A stretch of 55,092 nt of DNA. Origin: Zygnema cylindricum (lineage: Eukaryota; Streptophyta; Zygnematophyceae; Zygnematales; Zygnemataceae). The position numbers and the translations under genes are program-made. The stretch's first letter is position 1. The number at the start of each line of letters is the position of its first letter. Location: the NCBI GenBank assembly GCA_037447655.1, contig JBBHKE010000500.1, forward strand, positions 64,001 to 119,092, in the 5' to 3' direction. This document shows, one piece after another, positions 1 through 11,764 of the stretch. The notes under the pieces are model-generated. The model saw nothing but the letters and a program-made list of their open reading frames with translations, did no database searches and was not told where the DNA came from.

Positions 1-470
1 AATTCCTGGGTCCGTCAAGTATTTTTTGGTAAGTCTACCTAATTTATTTCGTGTCATCTCTAGAGAGCTTAGGCAGCCATGGCTCTAGCTCCCTATCCAG
101 CCTTCAGTGACTACAACAAGTGTGGGGGCTTGGAGAGGGGAGTTAGAGGCATCCTGCCTCTGCCTTTTTCTATCCTATTACAAACCTAGAAAGTACACAA
201 ATATCAACACTCTTTCCTTTTAGTTACATCACGCGCAGCCACTCGCATATGCCGAGCCGCTTGGTTGACGACTGTATATGAGGTAGGGTTCGTCAAAACA
301 ATGTCACCAAATGTACGACGCGCACCATCAACTAATACAAGGTTGATCAGACGCGAAGGAATAATGTGAGAGACCTCGCGAAGAACATAAAATCTTAATA
401 TTAGCTCTAGACTAAACAGATAAAGCTACCGGCAGAGGGCGACTTGACGGACGATAGGTACCAAGATCAA
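1..470 (-). mobile_element. Chimeric repeat unit 1: copia LTR end fused to LINE C-terminal fragment
   Basis: About 1-200 resembles the 5' end of the copia LTRs seen elsewhere in the window, in minus orientation (the AGGCAGCCATGGCTCTAGCT block and CCTAGAAA). It is followed directly by a minus-strand LINE endonuclease fragment at about 205-400 whose translation includes VDGARRTFGDIVLTNPT. The same arrangement is repeated at 474-870. The region lies in an SRA1 intron and is presumably spliced out. Confidence 0.7.
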
Positions 471-473
471 TTC

Positions 474-870
474 CTAGGTCCGTCAAGTTTTTTTGGTAAG
501 TCTACCTAATTTATTCCCTGTCTTCTCTAGAGAGCTTAGGCAACCATGGCTCTAGCTCCCTATCCAGCCTTCAGTGACTACAACAAGTGTAGGGGCTTGG
601 AGAGGGGAGTTAGAGGCAGACTGCCTTTGCCTTTTTCTATCCTATTACAAACCTAGAAAATACAAAAATATCAACACTCTTTCCTTTTAGTTGCGTCACG
701 CGCAGCCGCTCCCATATGCCGAGCCGCTTGGTTGACGACTGCAGTTGAGGTAGGGTTCATCAAAACAATGTCACCAAATGTACGACGCGCACCATCAAGT
801 AAAAAAAGGTCGATCCGACGCGAAGGAATAATGTGAGAGACCTTGCACAAAGAAAAATATTTTTTTGTTG
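474..870 (-). mobile_element. Chimeric repeat unit 2 (tandem copy of unit 1)
   Basis: A near-identical second copy of the 1-400 unit, offset by about 473 bases: same LTR fragment, same junction, same LINE fragment. The spacer at about 410-475 keeps the LTR tRNA-like segment (GCTACCGGC ... GGTACCAAGATCAA). The copy therefore most likely arose by tandem duplication of an already fused unit rather than by two independent insertions. Confidence 0.7.
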
Positions 871-895
871 TGTTTATATCTCTTTTTGAACTCAA
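671..895 (-). pseudogene. LINE C-terminal restriction-like endonuclease fragment
   Basis: An open stretch of 74 residues containing RRIDLFLLDGARRTFGDIV and then NPTSTAVVNQAARH. It aligns with the 3' end of the larger LINE at 22.0-25.1 kb. The ID-X12-D spacing of the restriction-like nuclease signature is kept. Only this C-terminal piece is present, so it is a fragment. It lies inside an SRA1 intron on the opposite strand. Confidence 0.6.
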
Positions 896-918
896 AAGAG
901 CTGGACTGACTCTTGCAG

Positions 919-3900
919 GGTGTCCAGCAGCGGTTGGAGGTCCTGAGAGTTACCCATCAGCATTTGGCTGAGCATCTTCCTCTTGATTCTTTCTCAACAA
1001 TGCTTATGGAAACATCCAATGCAACTTCACTTGTCTCTTTCTCCTCCAGCATTGCCTCTTATGTAAATCGATATGCCCTAAAGTCCCTTTTTTGCTCTTG
1101 ACAGTTGCGGAGTTTACTGAATGCGAATGTAGCCTGTTGCGTTCTCTTGCCTGACCCGAAAATAAGTAAATAAATGAGTAAAAGATTCAGGTGGTTCCTT
1201 GTGCAATGTCAGTTGGGGATGACGGAGTGAGTTCAAAGATAGGGAGCTCAACAAGCTCATTCTTTTCTGTGAAGGTTATTGATAAGGGCAGACAATCCTG
1301 TTCCCGAACTGGTGAAAACAGCTTTTAATATATCAAGCCTGAGTTGACTTGGAAGTACTATTCTGTTTTCTGCAGGTGATGAGAGAAGTCGAGCAGGATT
1401 TGTTGCCCAATTTTGTATGGTGTAGTGCCTCTCAAAGATTTGTGAGAGATGTTGGGCGCTCTTCTCGCACTGTTAATAGACGAGCCCAGCCAATCCTAGA
1501 GGATGCTTTTCTTTTCGGAACAAAGGTGGGTTTGCAAGGAGCGGTATGAACTGAGCTCAGTTTATTGCTCTAGCCCCTAAATTTTTTGTTGGATCTTCAT
1601 TGTGAGTTTAGGCACGTAATTGAAAAAGTCTCTCTAAAGAGCAAGATTTGAGGCTTGGGAATAATTTGCATGAGTAACCTTCGGTTTTTGCAGTGGCTGA
1701 ATGAAAACCATCATGAAGGAATGTTCAACCTTTTGTTTTATCAAACATAGTGGCGCTGTTCAAGAGCTAGAGTTTGGTGAGGAGTGCAACCTCTATGTTT
1801 TGCAGGTGCATAATTGCATTCCTGTTTTAAATTTCTTCTATTTTGAATCCGTGAGAATAAAATGATTTGGTTCTCGCCAATGTAGAGTGCTCTATCGAAG
1901 GTTGGATCTGATGTTTGTAGTTTGGGGTGAGACTTAATTAATTCTGACTGCCAGAGAGAGATAGGCCATATTTGTGAATGTATAATGACTCTCCATCATT
2001 TGGTTGTTAACTATCCCATACATACATACGACGTTGTAAATGGTGTCATCAACAGGGGCTCAGGAGAGTAAGGTGTTTACTTTTTTGAATGGCCTACCTA
2101 ACATAGAACCTCTAAGCTTGAAAGTTTCTTTACAAACGGTGTACTTGAAAGGGAAACTCAAAAAAATGTTTTCTTTGTTCACACCACTGTTTCAACTTTA
2201 GTTGCTCTGTTATTCACTCTAGAATTATTTGGGCGCGTCTTTTACACGATACATACTCAGTTAATGTGTTTTATACTGCAGGATCTAAATGAGGCTTATG
2301 ATTCACATGCTCTCCTTTTTTCTCGTTTTTTTGGTCTCCCTCATGCCCGGGCCCTCGTGGCCCTCCTGGGCCCTCACAGTCTCCCTCTTGTTATCCAGCG
2401 TACACTTAATATTCTGACAATCCGAGTAAGTGAGTGCCTGGATTTCAGATCCTTCCTTTTTTATGGTTTTAAGTTTTTTAGGTTGCTGATTGTTATTCAT
2501 TAGGTGAGTTATTGCACCTGCATCTAATAGTGGCAGTTGCATGCAATATCTGAGCACGAGTTGTCGATTTATTTGTTGTATGTTTTCCTTATGTTACAAG
2601 TAATTGTCGACGTAAGCCTCTTAGAATGTGATCCGGGAACACCGCATATTCTCAATCTCTACACCTTGAAAATCTGTGTGCTCAACTGTATGTATCTCAG
2701 CAAAGACATGCTTGAGTTTTTTGACCGGTTTTACTTGTATTGGTTATATGACGGGCTTAATATTTGAAAGCGTTGTGCACATTTTATGCAAAAGCTAATA
2801 ATTGGTTGTACATCATATATGTCTATATACAATTTTACTGATTGCAGGTTCTTCCAGCCCTTGGCTCCCAGGTCGAAAAACTGGCTTCTTTGATGCCAAA
2901 TCAGTTTTCTTTGTCCATCTTCCAATCTACAATTGATAGTAAGTTTTTGAACACCGTTTAACTTCTGGGATTCTACTGAAAGGTTGATGCTGGACTTTCG
3001 TCATCATTATTCTATGGTTGAAGGATGGGCGTTCACTTTGCGTCACTGCCCTGCATTTTCCTTTGCCTCATCCAAGTGTGTTGAATATTTCTAATTTCTA
3101 AAATTTAGTATGTTCGCCTATGAAGGTAGTTTGAGAGTAGGAAGTGTTAAGGTATGGTGTTGTTCCATCATTCCTGACAGTTGAAGGTATGAGCTAGTAG
3201 TTTCTGCAAAGTTTGATATTGTTGCAGGGATGGCTTATCAGGTCAGCGTTGGTCTTCGAAATATCATAAAATAATTCATTTTATAGTGACACTTGACGAT
3301 AAATGCGTTATGCAGCTGCGAGCAGAATAACAATGGTAGTAGTGAAGCCTAGAAATTTCTTCTTAAGGGTAGGATGCTTATAGTTGGAAACTGACATGTT
3401 TGCCAGATAGATTGCTTGTGTGATAAACTACACAGTTCATATCTATTAAATATAAGACTAATTCAGTCATGCATTTTTTTTACCCAAAACCACAAAATAA
3501 ATTTATTTACGCTAATTAGAGGAGTAAACAGCAGGCCATCACATCAGCCCCTAATATAATGATACTGATTCTAATTCCCCGTTGAAATTGATGATTGTTT
3601 TACTCTAAAGCGATGAACTTTGCGTGATACAGACTGCCTGAATTATATTCATTTCCAATACTTGGCTGTAAAAAAGGACGCCTGTCTTCCAAATGTGGTG
3701 GCTTCTCTTCGAGATGCAGGCTCTATTCTCGCCTTTCTCAGCCTTCTGGATTGTGCTTTGGTGGGTTTTCTCAGCCATCTTTGACAGAATCTCTACACCT
3801 CATTTACCTGTGTCTATGCTTATAGAGTCGGGTCTTAGAAAAACAACCGTCAGTTTTTTGCCTCAAAGCACCTGCTCTCAACCTCGAGGCTCCTTAATTG

Positions 3901-4440
3901 CATCTGGTACTTCTACAAGTGAAGGTTTTATTCAAACAGATGTAGTAACTAACAAATGCCATTTGATATTTGATTCCCATTCGACATTAAAAAAAAGACA
4001 TAAAAAGTGTTTTATAGGTAACTTCACAGAATTTTAAACAAGCCAGAAGTGTACGAGCCGGTGCTGTTCAATCTGTTCTGATTGAAAAACCAGTTACTTT
4101 ACGAATGCAGAGAGAAATGGAGACGATTCAAGTGATTCAGTCAGCTCCATGGCTGGGAGTTGTCCCTGGCAGCAATGGCCAGCTCCAGCAGCTTCCTTCT
4201 GAAGCAGAAGGTCGTTCCCCTTCAGATTCCATGGCTGCCCCTTTTGGGGATTTGCTTCAAAAGGCCGCAGCATCGGCTCCCTCTAAAGGACACGAGCTCT
4301 TTGGAATTCTGCAGGCTGCCCAAGTGGCAGGTAAACTCTCTTACATCTCAGAGTAAATTCCCTTGTGCTTGTGCAAGGATTATTGCCAGAGGGATTTCTG
4401 TGAGTAGTATTAACTGGGAGGGTTGATGAGTCTGGAAAAA

Positions 4441-4519
<79 letters not shown>

Positions 4520-6512
4520 ATATTATATATATTGTGGATATGATGGGAAAAAGAGTATGCTACATGGCAAAAGAAGGCATGTATGCAAGAAAAAAGTCTC
4601 TATGTTGATAGTTCCACACTAAGTTCTTCATTGGCCTTTGAAAATCCTTGTGATAAATAGAGTGGTTTGTATGAATTGTTGCCTACTGTGTTGCCCTACG
4701 ATTGAACTCATCTCGTAAATAAGGATTGTGATAAAATTTGGCAATCAAATTTTAGCTTTTTTAACTCTGAATCTGGAAGGTTTATGTTTTACCGCCTTTG
4801 TGACTTTCTAGTTAACCCATTTTTCCATTTTTGCGGTACAGAGGCCATGTATTGGAGTGGGGAGCAAGGAGAGAGTGTTTTGGCACATTGTTTAGCAGTT
4901 TTGGGACTTTCTCTTGCCTCCCTGAAGGAGAAATGGGCTCATTCGGAAAATGAAGGGAAAAACACATCAACTTTTCAGTTTTACAGTCTCTTCTCAGCCA
5001 TTCAATTCGTAAGCTCCAAAAAGAAAATGGTCATAACAACTCAAGGCTTGTATTTGCTCCTCGAAATGTCCCATTGTCAACCAGAGAAATAGAAGCGTGT
5101 CATGGTATTTTGTTTTCCTGCGATCTCTCCTTGTCCTCTCTACTACACCGCTAATCGTTATTAGTGTGAAAGTTTTTTTCGCCACTGAAAACATCTTCTC
5201 ATCGTGCACACTTATCGGATTGTCAATCCGAGACTGCCAATAGGAAGGTGGGAATTTTACCTTCCAATAACAACCATCGGATTGACAATCCGACAAGTGT
5301 GCACTAAGAAAAGATGTTTTTAAGTGACTAAAAAAACTTTAACGCTAATAACGATTAGCGGTGTAGTGAACTTCCTTTTATTTTTTTGTATCAACTCCAA
5401 CACTGTCATTGAAATGTAGAAAAAGTGTTTACTGATATTCCAACACCTTTTGTCACAAATGTTTCTCAGAAACTAAGTCTCAAAAAATCAATCTTGTGAC
5501 AGATGATTTGCTATGGAGGGGAACCTCCGATAGGCGGTAATGGGGGTTATGACGCCCTCTTTTGGGGAGGATGTGCTTTTATGTACCTTCTTGGGCAAGA
5601 GAAAATGTTCGAATTGCACGATTATTCCTATCAAATTTTGCATATGGAGGAGTTTGAGACAGCAAAACAGGACAAGAAGGATGAGAAGCGAAAATCGCGG
5701 GGACCATCTGCGGCACACGCGAAAAAGGTAAAGTCAACTTAGAGATATTTGTTGATGCAGAAAGGTGTCCTCAGAAGGAAGTAAAGGTGAGGAAATTTGC
5801 CATTTGAAGAAGGGTTTTTTTGTTTTTAATCCTTTCCTTTCTCTTTTTTTTTGTCTTCGTGTTTTGCAACATTGAAGATGATTTCTTTCACATCACTCGC
5901 TCATTCCTTCACTGTTCCAGACAGATTATGTCTACAGTACAATATCTATTATCACTTCTGTGACTTTGAATTTTGTGGGTGTAAAAATAGTGCGGTCCTG
6001 TATGTAAAATGTTGTGACCCACGCTATTGGAAGTAGATGGTGTAACAGTTTGGCTGAGCTGTCTGGTACTTGAACTTCCTGTTTCACAAAAAATAAACAA
6101 AACACCTGAAGAAACGTTTAATGCTTAGCATAAGACTGATTTTAAATGGCATTCAGGATAGAGGACAAGGGTTTAGAAAACCAAATACCACACTTTTCAA
6201 ATTACTTTGAACTTGAATTCCTGAAGACTTTGTGATGGAAGGATTCATACTGTTATTGTGTGTGTCTCATCCTTTTTCTATGAGATTTCTTGTTCGTCAC
6301 CATTCCTATTCTTCACCTTTCCTACCTGCGACTTGCAGGATGTGGATGCTTTCTTGGAAATTGCCCGTCGAATCAAAAGCTTAAATGAGCACATTTTTTC
6401 GATGCTGAGAGCACATTTTCCGCAGCCTCTCAGTCCTGCCTTTGTTATAAACGCTCAGGGAGCTCGAACCACGGCTGCCTACCAAACTCCTCAGTCTCCG
6501 TTTCAACCCTAG
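919..6512 (+). CDS. SRA1: SRA1/PIR/CYFIP subunit of the SCAR/WAVE complex, C-terminal part (5' end outside window)
   Basis: Nine exons can be joined in phase: 919-1062, 1376-1525, 2282-2425, 2848-2938, 3633-3760, 4111-4330, 4842-5008, 5503-5727 and 6339-6512 (TAG stop). The joined length is 1443 nt, exactly 480 codons plus stop. Each intron is GT-AG. Recognisable blocks are LLPNFVWC, DLNEAYDSHALLFSRFFGL, SAPWLGVVPG, the segment ending FYSLFSAIQF, the WGGCAFMYLLGQE block and a final EIARRIKSLNEHIFSML helix. They match, in order, the C-terminal half of plant PIR/SRA1 (about 1280 residues in Arabidopsis). The family binds SCAR/WAVE and Rac/ROP GTPases and relays them to ARP2/3 actin nucleation at the cell cortex. 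The C-terminal tail is somewhat divergent. A MITE lies in the intron before 5503, an (AT)n tract in the intron after 4330, and transposon debris in the intron before 919. The assignment rests on remembered family motifs, not on a search. Confidence 0.9.
4439..4517. repeat. (AT)n microsatellite in SRA1 intron
   Basis: A nearly pure TA/AT dinucleotide run of about 80 bases lies in the intron between the exons ending at 4330 and starting at 4842. Its length is likely polymorphic. Confidence 0.95.
5146..5363. mobile_element. MITE, TA-flanked, long terminal inverted repeats (copy M1)
   Basis: A 218-bp foldback element bounded by TA on both sides (5144-5145 and 5364-5365). Termini are CACCGCTAATCGTTATTAG and its reverse complement. 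The inverted repeats extend inward through a GTGCACAC-type block to a central palindrome (CGGATTGTCAATCCG at 5217-5231). It has no coding capacity. It sits in the SRA1 intron 5009-5502, clear of both splice sites. Confidence 0.88.
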
Positions 6513-6559
6513 GATCAATCTTGGACGCTGCACAGTTCCAAGTTTTAGTGTTTTTTGAG

Positions 6560-7035
6560 CTGGGTTGGTCTCTCTCTCACTCACTCACTCTCTCTCTCTT
6601 TCTCTCACACACTCTGTCTCCTTCTCCCTCTCCCTCTGCCTCTCCCTTTCCCCCACCCTCTTCCTCTCCCTTTCCCTCTTCCTCTCCCTTTCCTATCCCT
6701 CTCCCTCTCCCTCTCCCTCTCCCTCTCCCTCTCCCTCCCTTTCCCTCTCCCTATCCCTCTCCCCCTCTCTCTCCCCCTCTCCCTTTTCCCTCTCCCTCTC
6801 CCTCTCTCCCTCCCACTCCCTCCCCCTCCTCCCCTCCATCCCTACCCTCTCCCTCTTCCTCCCTCGCCCTCTCCCTCTTCCTCCCTCCCCCTCTCCCTCT
6901 CTCTCCCTCTCCTGCTCTCCTCTGTCCCCCTCTCCCTCCCCCCCTCCCTGCCTACCTCTCTCTCCTGCCTCCCGCCCTTTCTCTCACTCCCCTCTCCTCC
7001 CTCCCCCCCCCCCCCCCCCTCTCCTCCCTCCTTTG
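6560..7035. repeat. Polypyrimidine (CCCTCT)n tract
   Basis: About 475 bases of almost pure C/T on the + strand just downstream of the SRA1 stop codon, ending in a long C run near 7005-7018. The long Ser/Pro/Leu-only reading frames here in all three forward frames are artefacts of the composition. Such mirror-symmetric tracts can form triplexes; whether it lies in the SRA1 3' UTR is unknown. Confidence 0.9.
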
Positions 7036-7039
7036 ACAC

Positions 7040-7975
7040 ATTTTAAGTTATTTTTAGCTATTAGCATCCGTTTAGGTGTATTTAGAATGCAAGCACAGTG
7101 ATTTACTTCATTTTTTCATTCAATAGGTGTTTATTTATTTGTTTTTAGTTATTCATTGTATCATAACATCTTCAAGTGACTTCTTTACTCTCCCGTGTTT
7201 GTTAAGTTTTTTATAGCCTGGAAAAGAAGGTCAGCTTCAAGTAGCTTACCGTGTTTTTTTGGATTTGGAAGGAGCGACGATTTCTCTGCTTGTTTTAGAT
7301 TATAGACAGAATTTGGCTTTGATTTGTATTTATTTTTCACTTTTTGTCCAGTTTTTTCAACGTGCACTCTATTTGTTGCAAAGCACTTCACAGGTATTTT
7401 TGTTTTTTTACGGGTTTTTGATACCTTTAATTCAACTTGGGTATATTCGCTTTCATCGGAAAAACTCCCACTTATACTTGGAACCTTACACTTTGATTTT
7501 ACACCGGAAAACCTTGAACATCAATGGCTATTTAAAACATGACTTTGTACGTTTTAGCTTGTACAATTTGTTACTGATGTCAAATTAATCATGTTGTATT
7601 TATGTTTTTCATTTTCGTGTGTGACTAAACAGTATACTCTACAGATTTACTCTGAGAAAACATTTATAGCGGATTAAGGCTATGGTGTCCTGAAGTCCAT
7701 ACATGTTTATTCTCGTTTGCACCCTTCTTCTTTTGGAAGTTATGCATTGATCCCCATTCTACTAAAGAATGTTTTTGTTTGCTTAATTAGCTGTTCTGTT
7801 TTTACCACCAGTCCTTGGCACGACATGTTCTAGAATTAATAAATTATATATGTTCGTAAATCTATTAGCCAAATTGACGTGGATGATTGTGAGCCGGATA
7901 AAAAAGAACGTTTTGAAAAGAACTATCTCATCGTTGATGCTATTTTGTGCTCAGGGGGTTTGAAAATTCTGATAG
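7040..7975. other. AT-rich intergenic stretch, no gene recognised
   Basis: Short chance frames only. The first part may contain the SRA1 polyadenylation region. No splice-consistent coding exon or repeat boundary was found. Confidence 0.5.
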
Positions 7976-7980
7976 GGTTA

Positions 7981-8179
7981 CACTGCTCATCGTTATTAGT
8001 GTTAATAACCCTAATTCGGTTGCGACTATTTCTGGCCAAAAATCACAAAATAGAGTTAACAACATTATTTAAGGAGGTGAACTACAACCTGCAACGCCTC
8101 CTTGCACTAAATTAGTATTATTAATTCTAATTTCGAACTACCACTAATAAATCTTTAACGCTAATAACAAAGAGCGGTG
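7981..8179. mobile_element. MITE, TA-flanked (copy M2)
   Basis: A 199-bp element flanked by TA at 7979-7980 and 8180-8181. Its termini, CACTGCTCATCGTTATTAG and CTAATAACAAAGAGCGGTG, match the MITE family consensus with a few changes. There is no coding capacity. Confidence 0.75.
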
Positions 8180-8354
8180 TAGTGGTATTGACCCTAACAG
8201 CGTTTTACGAAATAATGTTTGCACCCGAGGAGACCAATCTTGAGACTATTCATGTCAACAATTAATTCACAATCCATCATGGGATGGACAGTCCCAAAAA
8301 GGTTCACCATTGAAAGTCTACCTCAACCACCAGCATGCTTTGGTTGTGTGATGT

Positions 8355-8715
8355 AGAATCTCTCTCTCTCTCTCTCCCTCTCTCTCTCTCCCTCTCACTC
8401 TCACTCTCACTCTCACTCTGCCTCTCCCCTCCCCTCTCCCTCTACTCTCCCCTCTCCCTCTCCCTCTCCTTCTCCCTCTCCCTCGCCCTCTTCCTCTCCC
8501 TCTCCCTCTCTCTCTTCCTTTTCCTCTTCCTCCATGTTCCGTCCTGTCCCCCTCCCTCTCCCTCCGCCTCTCCCTCTCCCCTCCAACTTCCCCTCCCTCT
8601 CCCTCCGCCTCTTCCTCTCCCCTCCAACTCCCTCTCCCTTTACCTCATTCTCTCCCCCTCCCTTCCCTCTCCCCCCCCCCTTCCTTCCCTCTCCCTCTCC
8701 CTCTCCTTCTCCACA
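8355..8715. repeat. Second polypyrimidine (CTCTCC)n tract
   Basis: About 360 bases of CT-rich low-complexity sequence on the + strand, similar in composition to 6560-7035 and lying 1.3 kb downstream of it. It produces misleading Ser/Leu/Pro open frames. Confidence 0.9.
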
Positions 8716-10060
8716 TACTTATGCATGGTTGTCACTAGTTGTATCCTCCATGGACAGCTTGTAGCGTTGCAAAATCTTTCTTGTCATAATGGAACTCTAC
8801 TCCAGGCTCCACGTGGGAATATATCGTTGGTTAAGCATATCAAAAAAAGAGTATCATTAATTTATTTTCTGTATATTTTAAGTGTCCTTTGTTTGCGCTT
8901 GGAGGATATGGCCTCGTCTATATGGATCCGTTTACACAAGCACTTTTGATTTGTCGAAAGTTATACTCTATTCTCATTTTACAATTTTATTTTTGGCTTT
9001 TTGCGGGCCCTGAAATGCGGTGTGAAACTAATTGATCAACAATCTATATTGGTCGTTCAAAAAAACCCTCAAAAACTTCTAAAAAATATTAAAAACCTAA
9101 AGAAACCTCGAAAATAATGAAACGGATTATTCTCGCCGACCCTGGAGTCCCATAGCTTTACAGTTCATTGGTACATCAAGACAGATGACAGAGCTTTACG
9201 AAAAACGTGAGGGTAAACTATCTGAGTATATGAGAACAAAGGAGAAGAAAACCCAGAAAGAAATTGAAAGACCGAATACGAATAAATTATTTTAGGTCTT
9301 AGAGCCGGTTTCCAGCTAAGCAAAAAGTGCACTCAAGAAGAAATACCATACTTATGAATCAAGTTGACATTCCAAAATAAGTACCAAAAATCACCATGGA
9401 TAATGTCAACAACCAGGTAACTACCAGTAAAGTAGGTTGGGATCGGGTTGGGTTCGTTTTCATTTCACCAAGTTTAGCAAAACCGGAACTTGATTTAATT
9501 GGTGAAGCTACTCAGATTTTGGTATTCTTCACGAAGTGTTTTTTCAGTTTCTTAGTAATGCCAAAAGAGGTGCTTATCAGTTTCTTCTGTATTCTTCAGT
9601 AGTGTGCTATAAACTTGTGTTTCTATGTTTCTGGGATTCTGTGTATTGCCTTTTACATGTTGAGATGAACTAAAATAAGTCGGTTATGACCGTGCGAATG
9701 ATGCCTGTGTCATACCGATTCTTTGCCGATCGTTCACTCAAAAAGATAATATTGTACGGTTAATATCTTCTTCTCATCTTTTTTGTTTTGCTTGATAGGC
9801 GGAATAATTTTTAGCTAAAGGAATAATCTCACTACAGAGATTTCTTATTCGTCCCTGGCTTGTTTTAATTTTTTTATAGAGCTTTTTTTGCTCCTCTCTA
9901 TCTTGGTTTAGAAGATGAAAAGTGGTAAGAGTCTTTATTGTCTTTCTTGTTAATGTTTCAACTTGTTATTTCGACATGGCGATGATTGGTGCCTGTCCTA
10001 TGCCACAGTTTCAGTTTTCAGAAGCTGAGAATAGGAGACGGTGTGAGTATAGTGCTTATT
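8716..10060. other. Intergenic sequence with a short LINE 3'-tail remnant
   Basis: No host exon was recognised. A segment near 9185-9250 (GAGGGTAAACTATCTGAGTA) resembles the 3' terminal sequence of the LINE at 21.7 kb in minus orientation. A GTTGGGTATCGAG motif at 10065-10077 also occurs, inverted, at 18217-18229 and may be a shared transposon end. Confidence 0.4.
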
Positions 10061-10082
10061 AATGTTGGGTATCGAGTAAGCA

Positions 10083-10752
10083 TTGTCTGGAGGAGCTGAT
10101 TGGCGGAAGCGTGATGAGGAGAGAGGGAAAAATCCTTATCGAAACTTTGGTGGAAGAGGACAAGGAGGTGGCAGATTTGATAGACAGGGGAGAGGAACTT
10201 CTCGAGGAGGATTATGTCACTTCTGCAAGAAACCGAGAGGATTATGTCACTTCTGCAAGAAACCTTGACACTATTTGGCAGTGTGTGTCAAACTTGAAGA
10301 TCTTCGACTGAAAGATGGACAGGGAACCTCAAAAGATGGAGGAAAGAAATAGGCTTTCCTAACTCAAGTTCATGATGAGGAAGAGGAAGAAGAAACCTGA
10401 ACCGGAAGAGGAGCTTGAGGAGCTTCTTCTTAATCCGAAAAACACTCAAAAGCATGTCGACATTCCACAAACACAGAAGTGTGCTTTCAGAGGTAAGAGG
10501 GATCCACTCGAGGATGGGTGGATCATAGACTCAGGGGCCTCAGTGCATATGTGCAAAGATAAGAGGTGGTTCACTAAACTGAGAAAGATCCCAACAGTTG
10601 AGATAGAGTACGGAGATGGTAGAGTAGAAACCACAAGTGTAGTTCGAACTGTTGACTTCAAGGTTCTAGTTGATGGAAAAGCCTCAATTGTAACACTCTC
10701 ATACGTTCTTTACATTCCACTGCTTAGCAAGAACCTAGTCGCAAGAACCTAG
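10083..10752 (+). pseudogene. Copia gag end and aspartic protease remnant
   Basis: The frame from 10083 ends in a zinc knuckle whose first half is duplicated (LCHFCKKPRGLCHFCKKP) and then hits TGA at 10266-10268, where the intact family member reads KKPGHY. A second frame carries the protease signature IIDSGASVHMC followed by the YGDGR block, ending near 10752. In the family the protein binds RNA through the CCHC knuckle and the DSG aspartate cleaves the polyprotein. The duplication and stop mark it as dead. Confidence 0.85.
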
Positions 10753-10865
10753 TCTCAACAGGTGTCCTACATAAAAAAAAGTTTGAAACAGGAACTAGGA
10801 AAGGAATCTTCACATCAAGCTTTGATAATGAGGTTTATTTTATAGCTGAGAAGGTCAGTCAATGA

Positions 10866-11764
10866 ATGTTCAAAATTGTTCTTTGCAATGAAAAGATTGT
10901 TCTCTACTCGTGTGCAAGTGAGATGATGCTTTGGCACAAAAGGTTGGGGCATGTGCACCTAGATAGATTAAAGAAAATGAAGAAAAAAGGAATAGTGGAG
11001 GGTATTACTTTTGAGGATGATGAGACTTTCGATGATTGTAGTGGATGTGCCCAAGGGAAGATTCATAGACTTCCATTTCCAAAAGCAACCACATTTAGGA
11101 GAGAGAAAGTATTAGATCTAATTCACACTGATGTTTGGGGAAGAGATAGATGTTAACCATCACAGATGATTGGTCTAAATACACGAAGGTATACTTTATC
11201 AGACAAAAGTCAGAGGTATCGAGATGTTCCAAAGAGTATAAAGTATGGAGTGAAAACCTACATGAAACCTCAATAAAAGAGATAAAAAGTGAAAATGGAA
11301 AAGAATACACCTCAAGGGAATTTGAAGAATATCTTAAAGAAGAAGGAATTCATCATGAGAAAATTGTTCCTTATAATCCGGAACAAAATGGAGTAGCAAA
11401 AAGAGTGAATATAACTTTAAGAGATATGTCTAGAAGTATGTTAACTGATAAAAGGATAGGGTTGCAGTTTTGGGCTGAGTCTATGAACTATGCTAATTTC
11501 ATCAAAAATAAAATCCTAACTTCAACAAATAAGGAGGAAACTTCGTATGAGAGGTGGACAGGAAGAAATCCTGATTTGTCTTGTTTGAGGGTGTTTGGAA
11601 GTCAAGTCTACAGTTTGGATTTTGATAAGACTAAATGGAAGTTAGAGGGGAGAGGGAAACCAAGATATCTTGTAGGATATGATGAAAGCACAAAGGAAAA
11701 CCGAGTGTATGACTTGAAAAAGAGAGATATCATTTTGGTAAAACACATAGTGGTGATGAATTAA
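10866..11764 (+). pseudogene. Copia GAG-pre-integrase and integrase remnant
   Basis: 10866-11156 carries LWHKRLGHVHLDRL and CSGCAQGK (HHCC zinc-binding region) up to IHTDVWG, which holds the first catalytic Asp. The frame then shifts, and 11150-11764 continues the core. At the second catalytic position the sequence reads KSENGKEY where the family has SDNGGE. At the third it reads EQNGVAKRVN where the family has QQNGVAERMN. Two of the three DDE residues are therefore replaced (Asp to Glu, Glu to Lys), beside the frameshift. Confidence 0.85.

Noticed and set aside
3228-3241. Possible 14-nt micro-exon (GGATGGCTTATCAG with AG and GT flanks) in SRA1
   Set aside because: Exon 2848-2938 (phase 1) joins directly in phase to exon 3633-3760, and the joined protein matches the family; including the micro-exon breaks the phase.
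5142-5368. CACTA-type element (termini read CACTACACC...GGTGTAGTG)
   Set aside because: The filled/empty comparison at 34884-35455 versus 21371 shows a TA duplication, so the CACTA resemblance is TA plus flank, not the element terminus.
6521-7101. Three overlapping frames of 160-178 codons made of Ser, Pro and Leu
   Set aside because: They are the three readings of a (CCCTCT)n tract; no real protein signal. The same applies to 8335-8949, 42658-43119 and their antisense frames.
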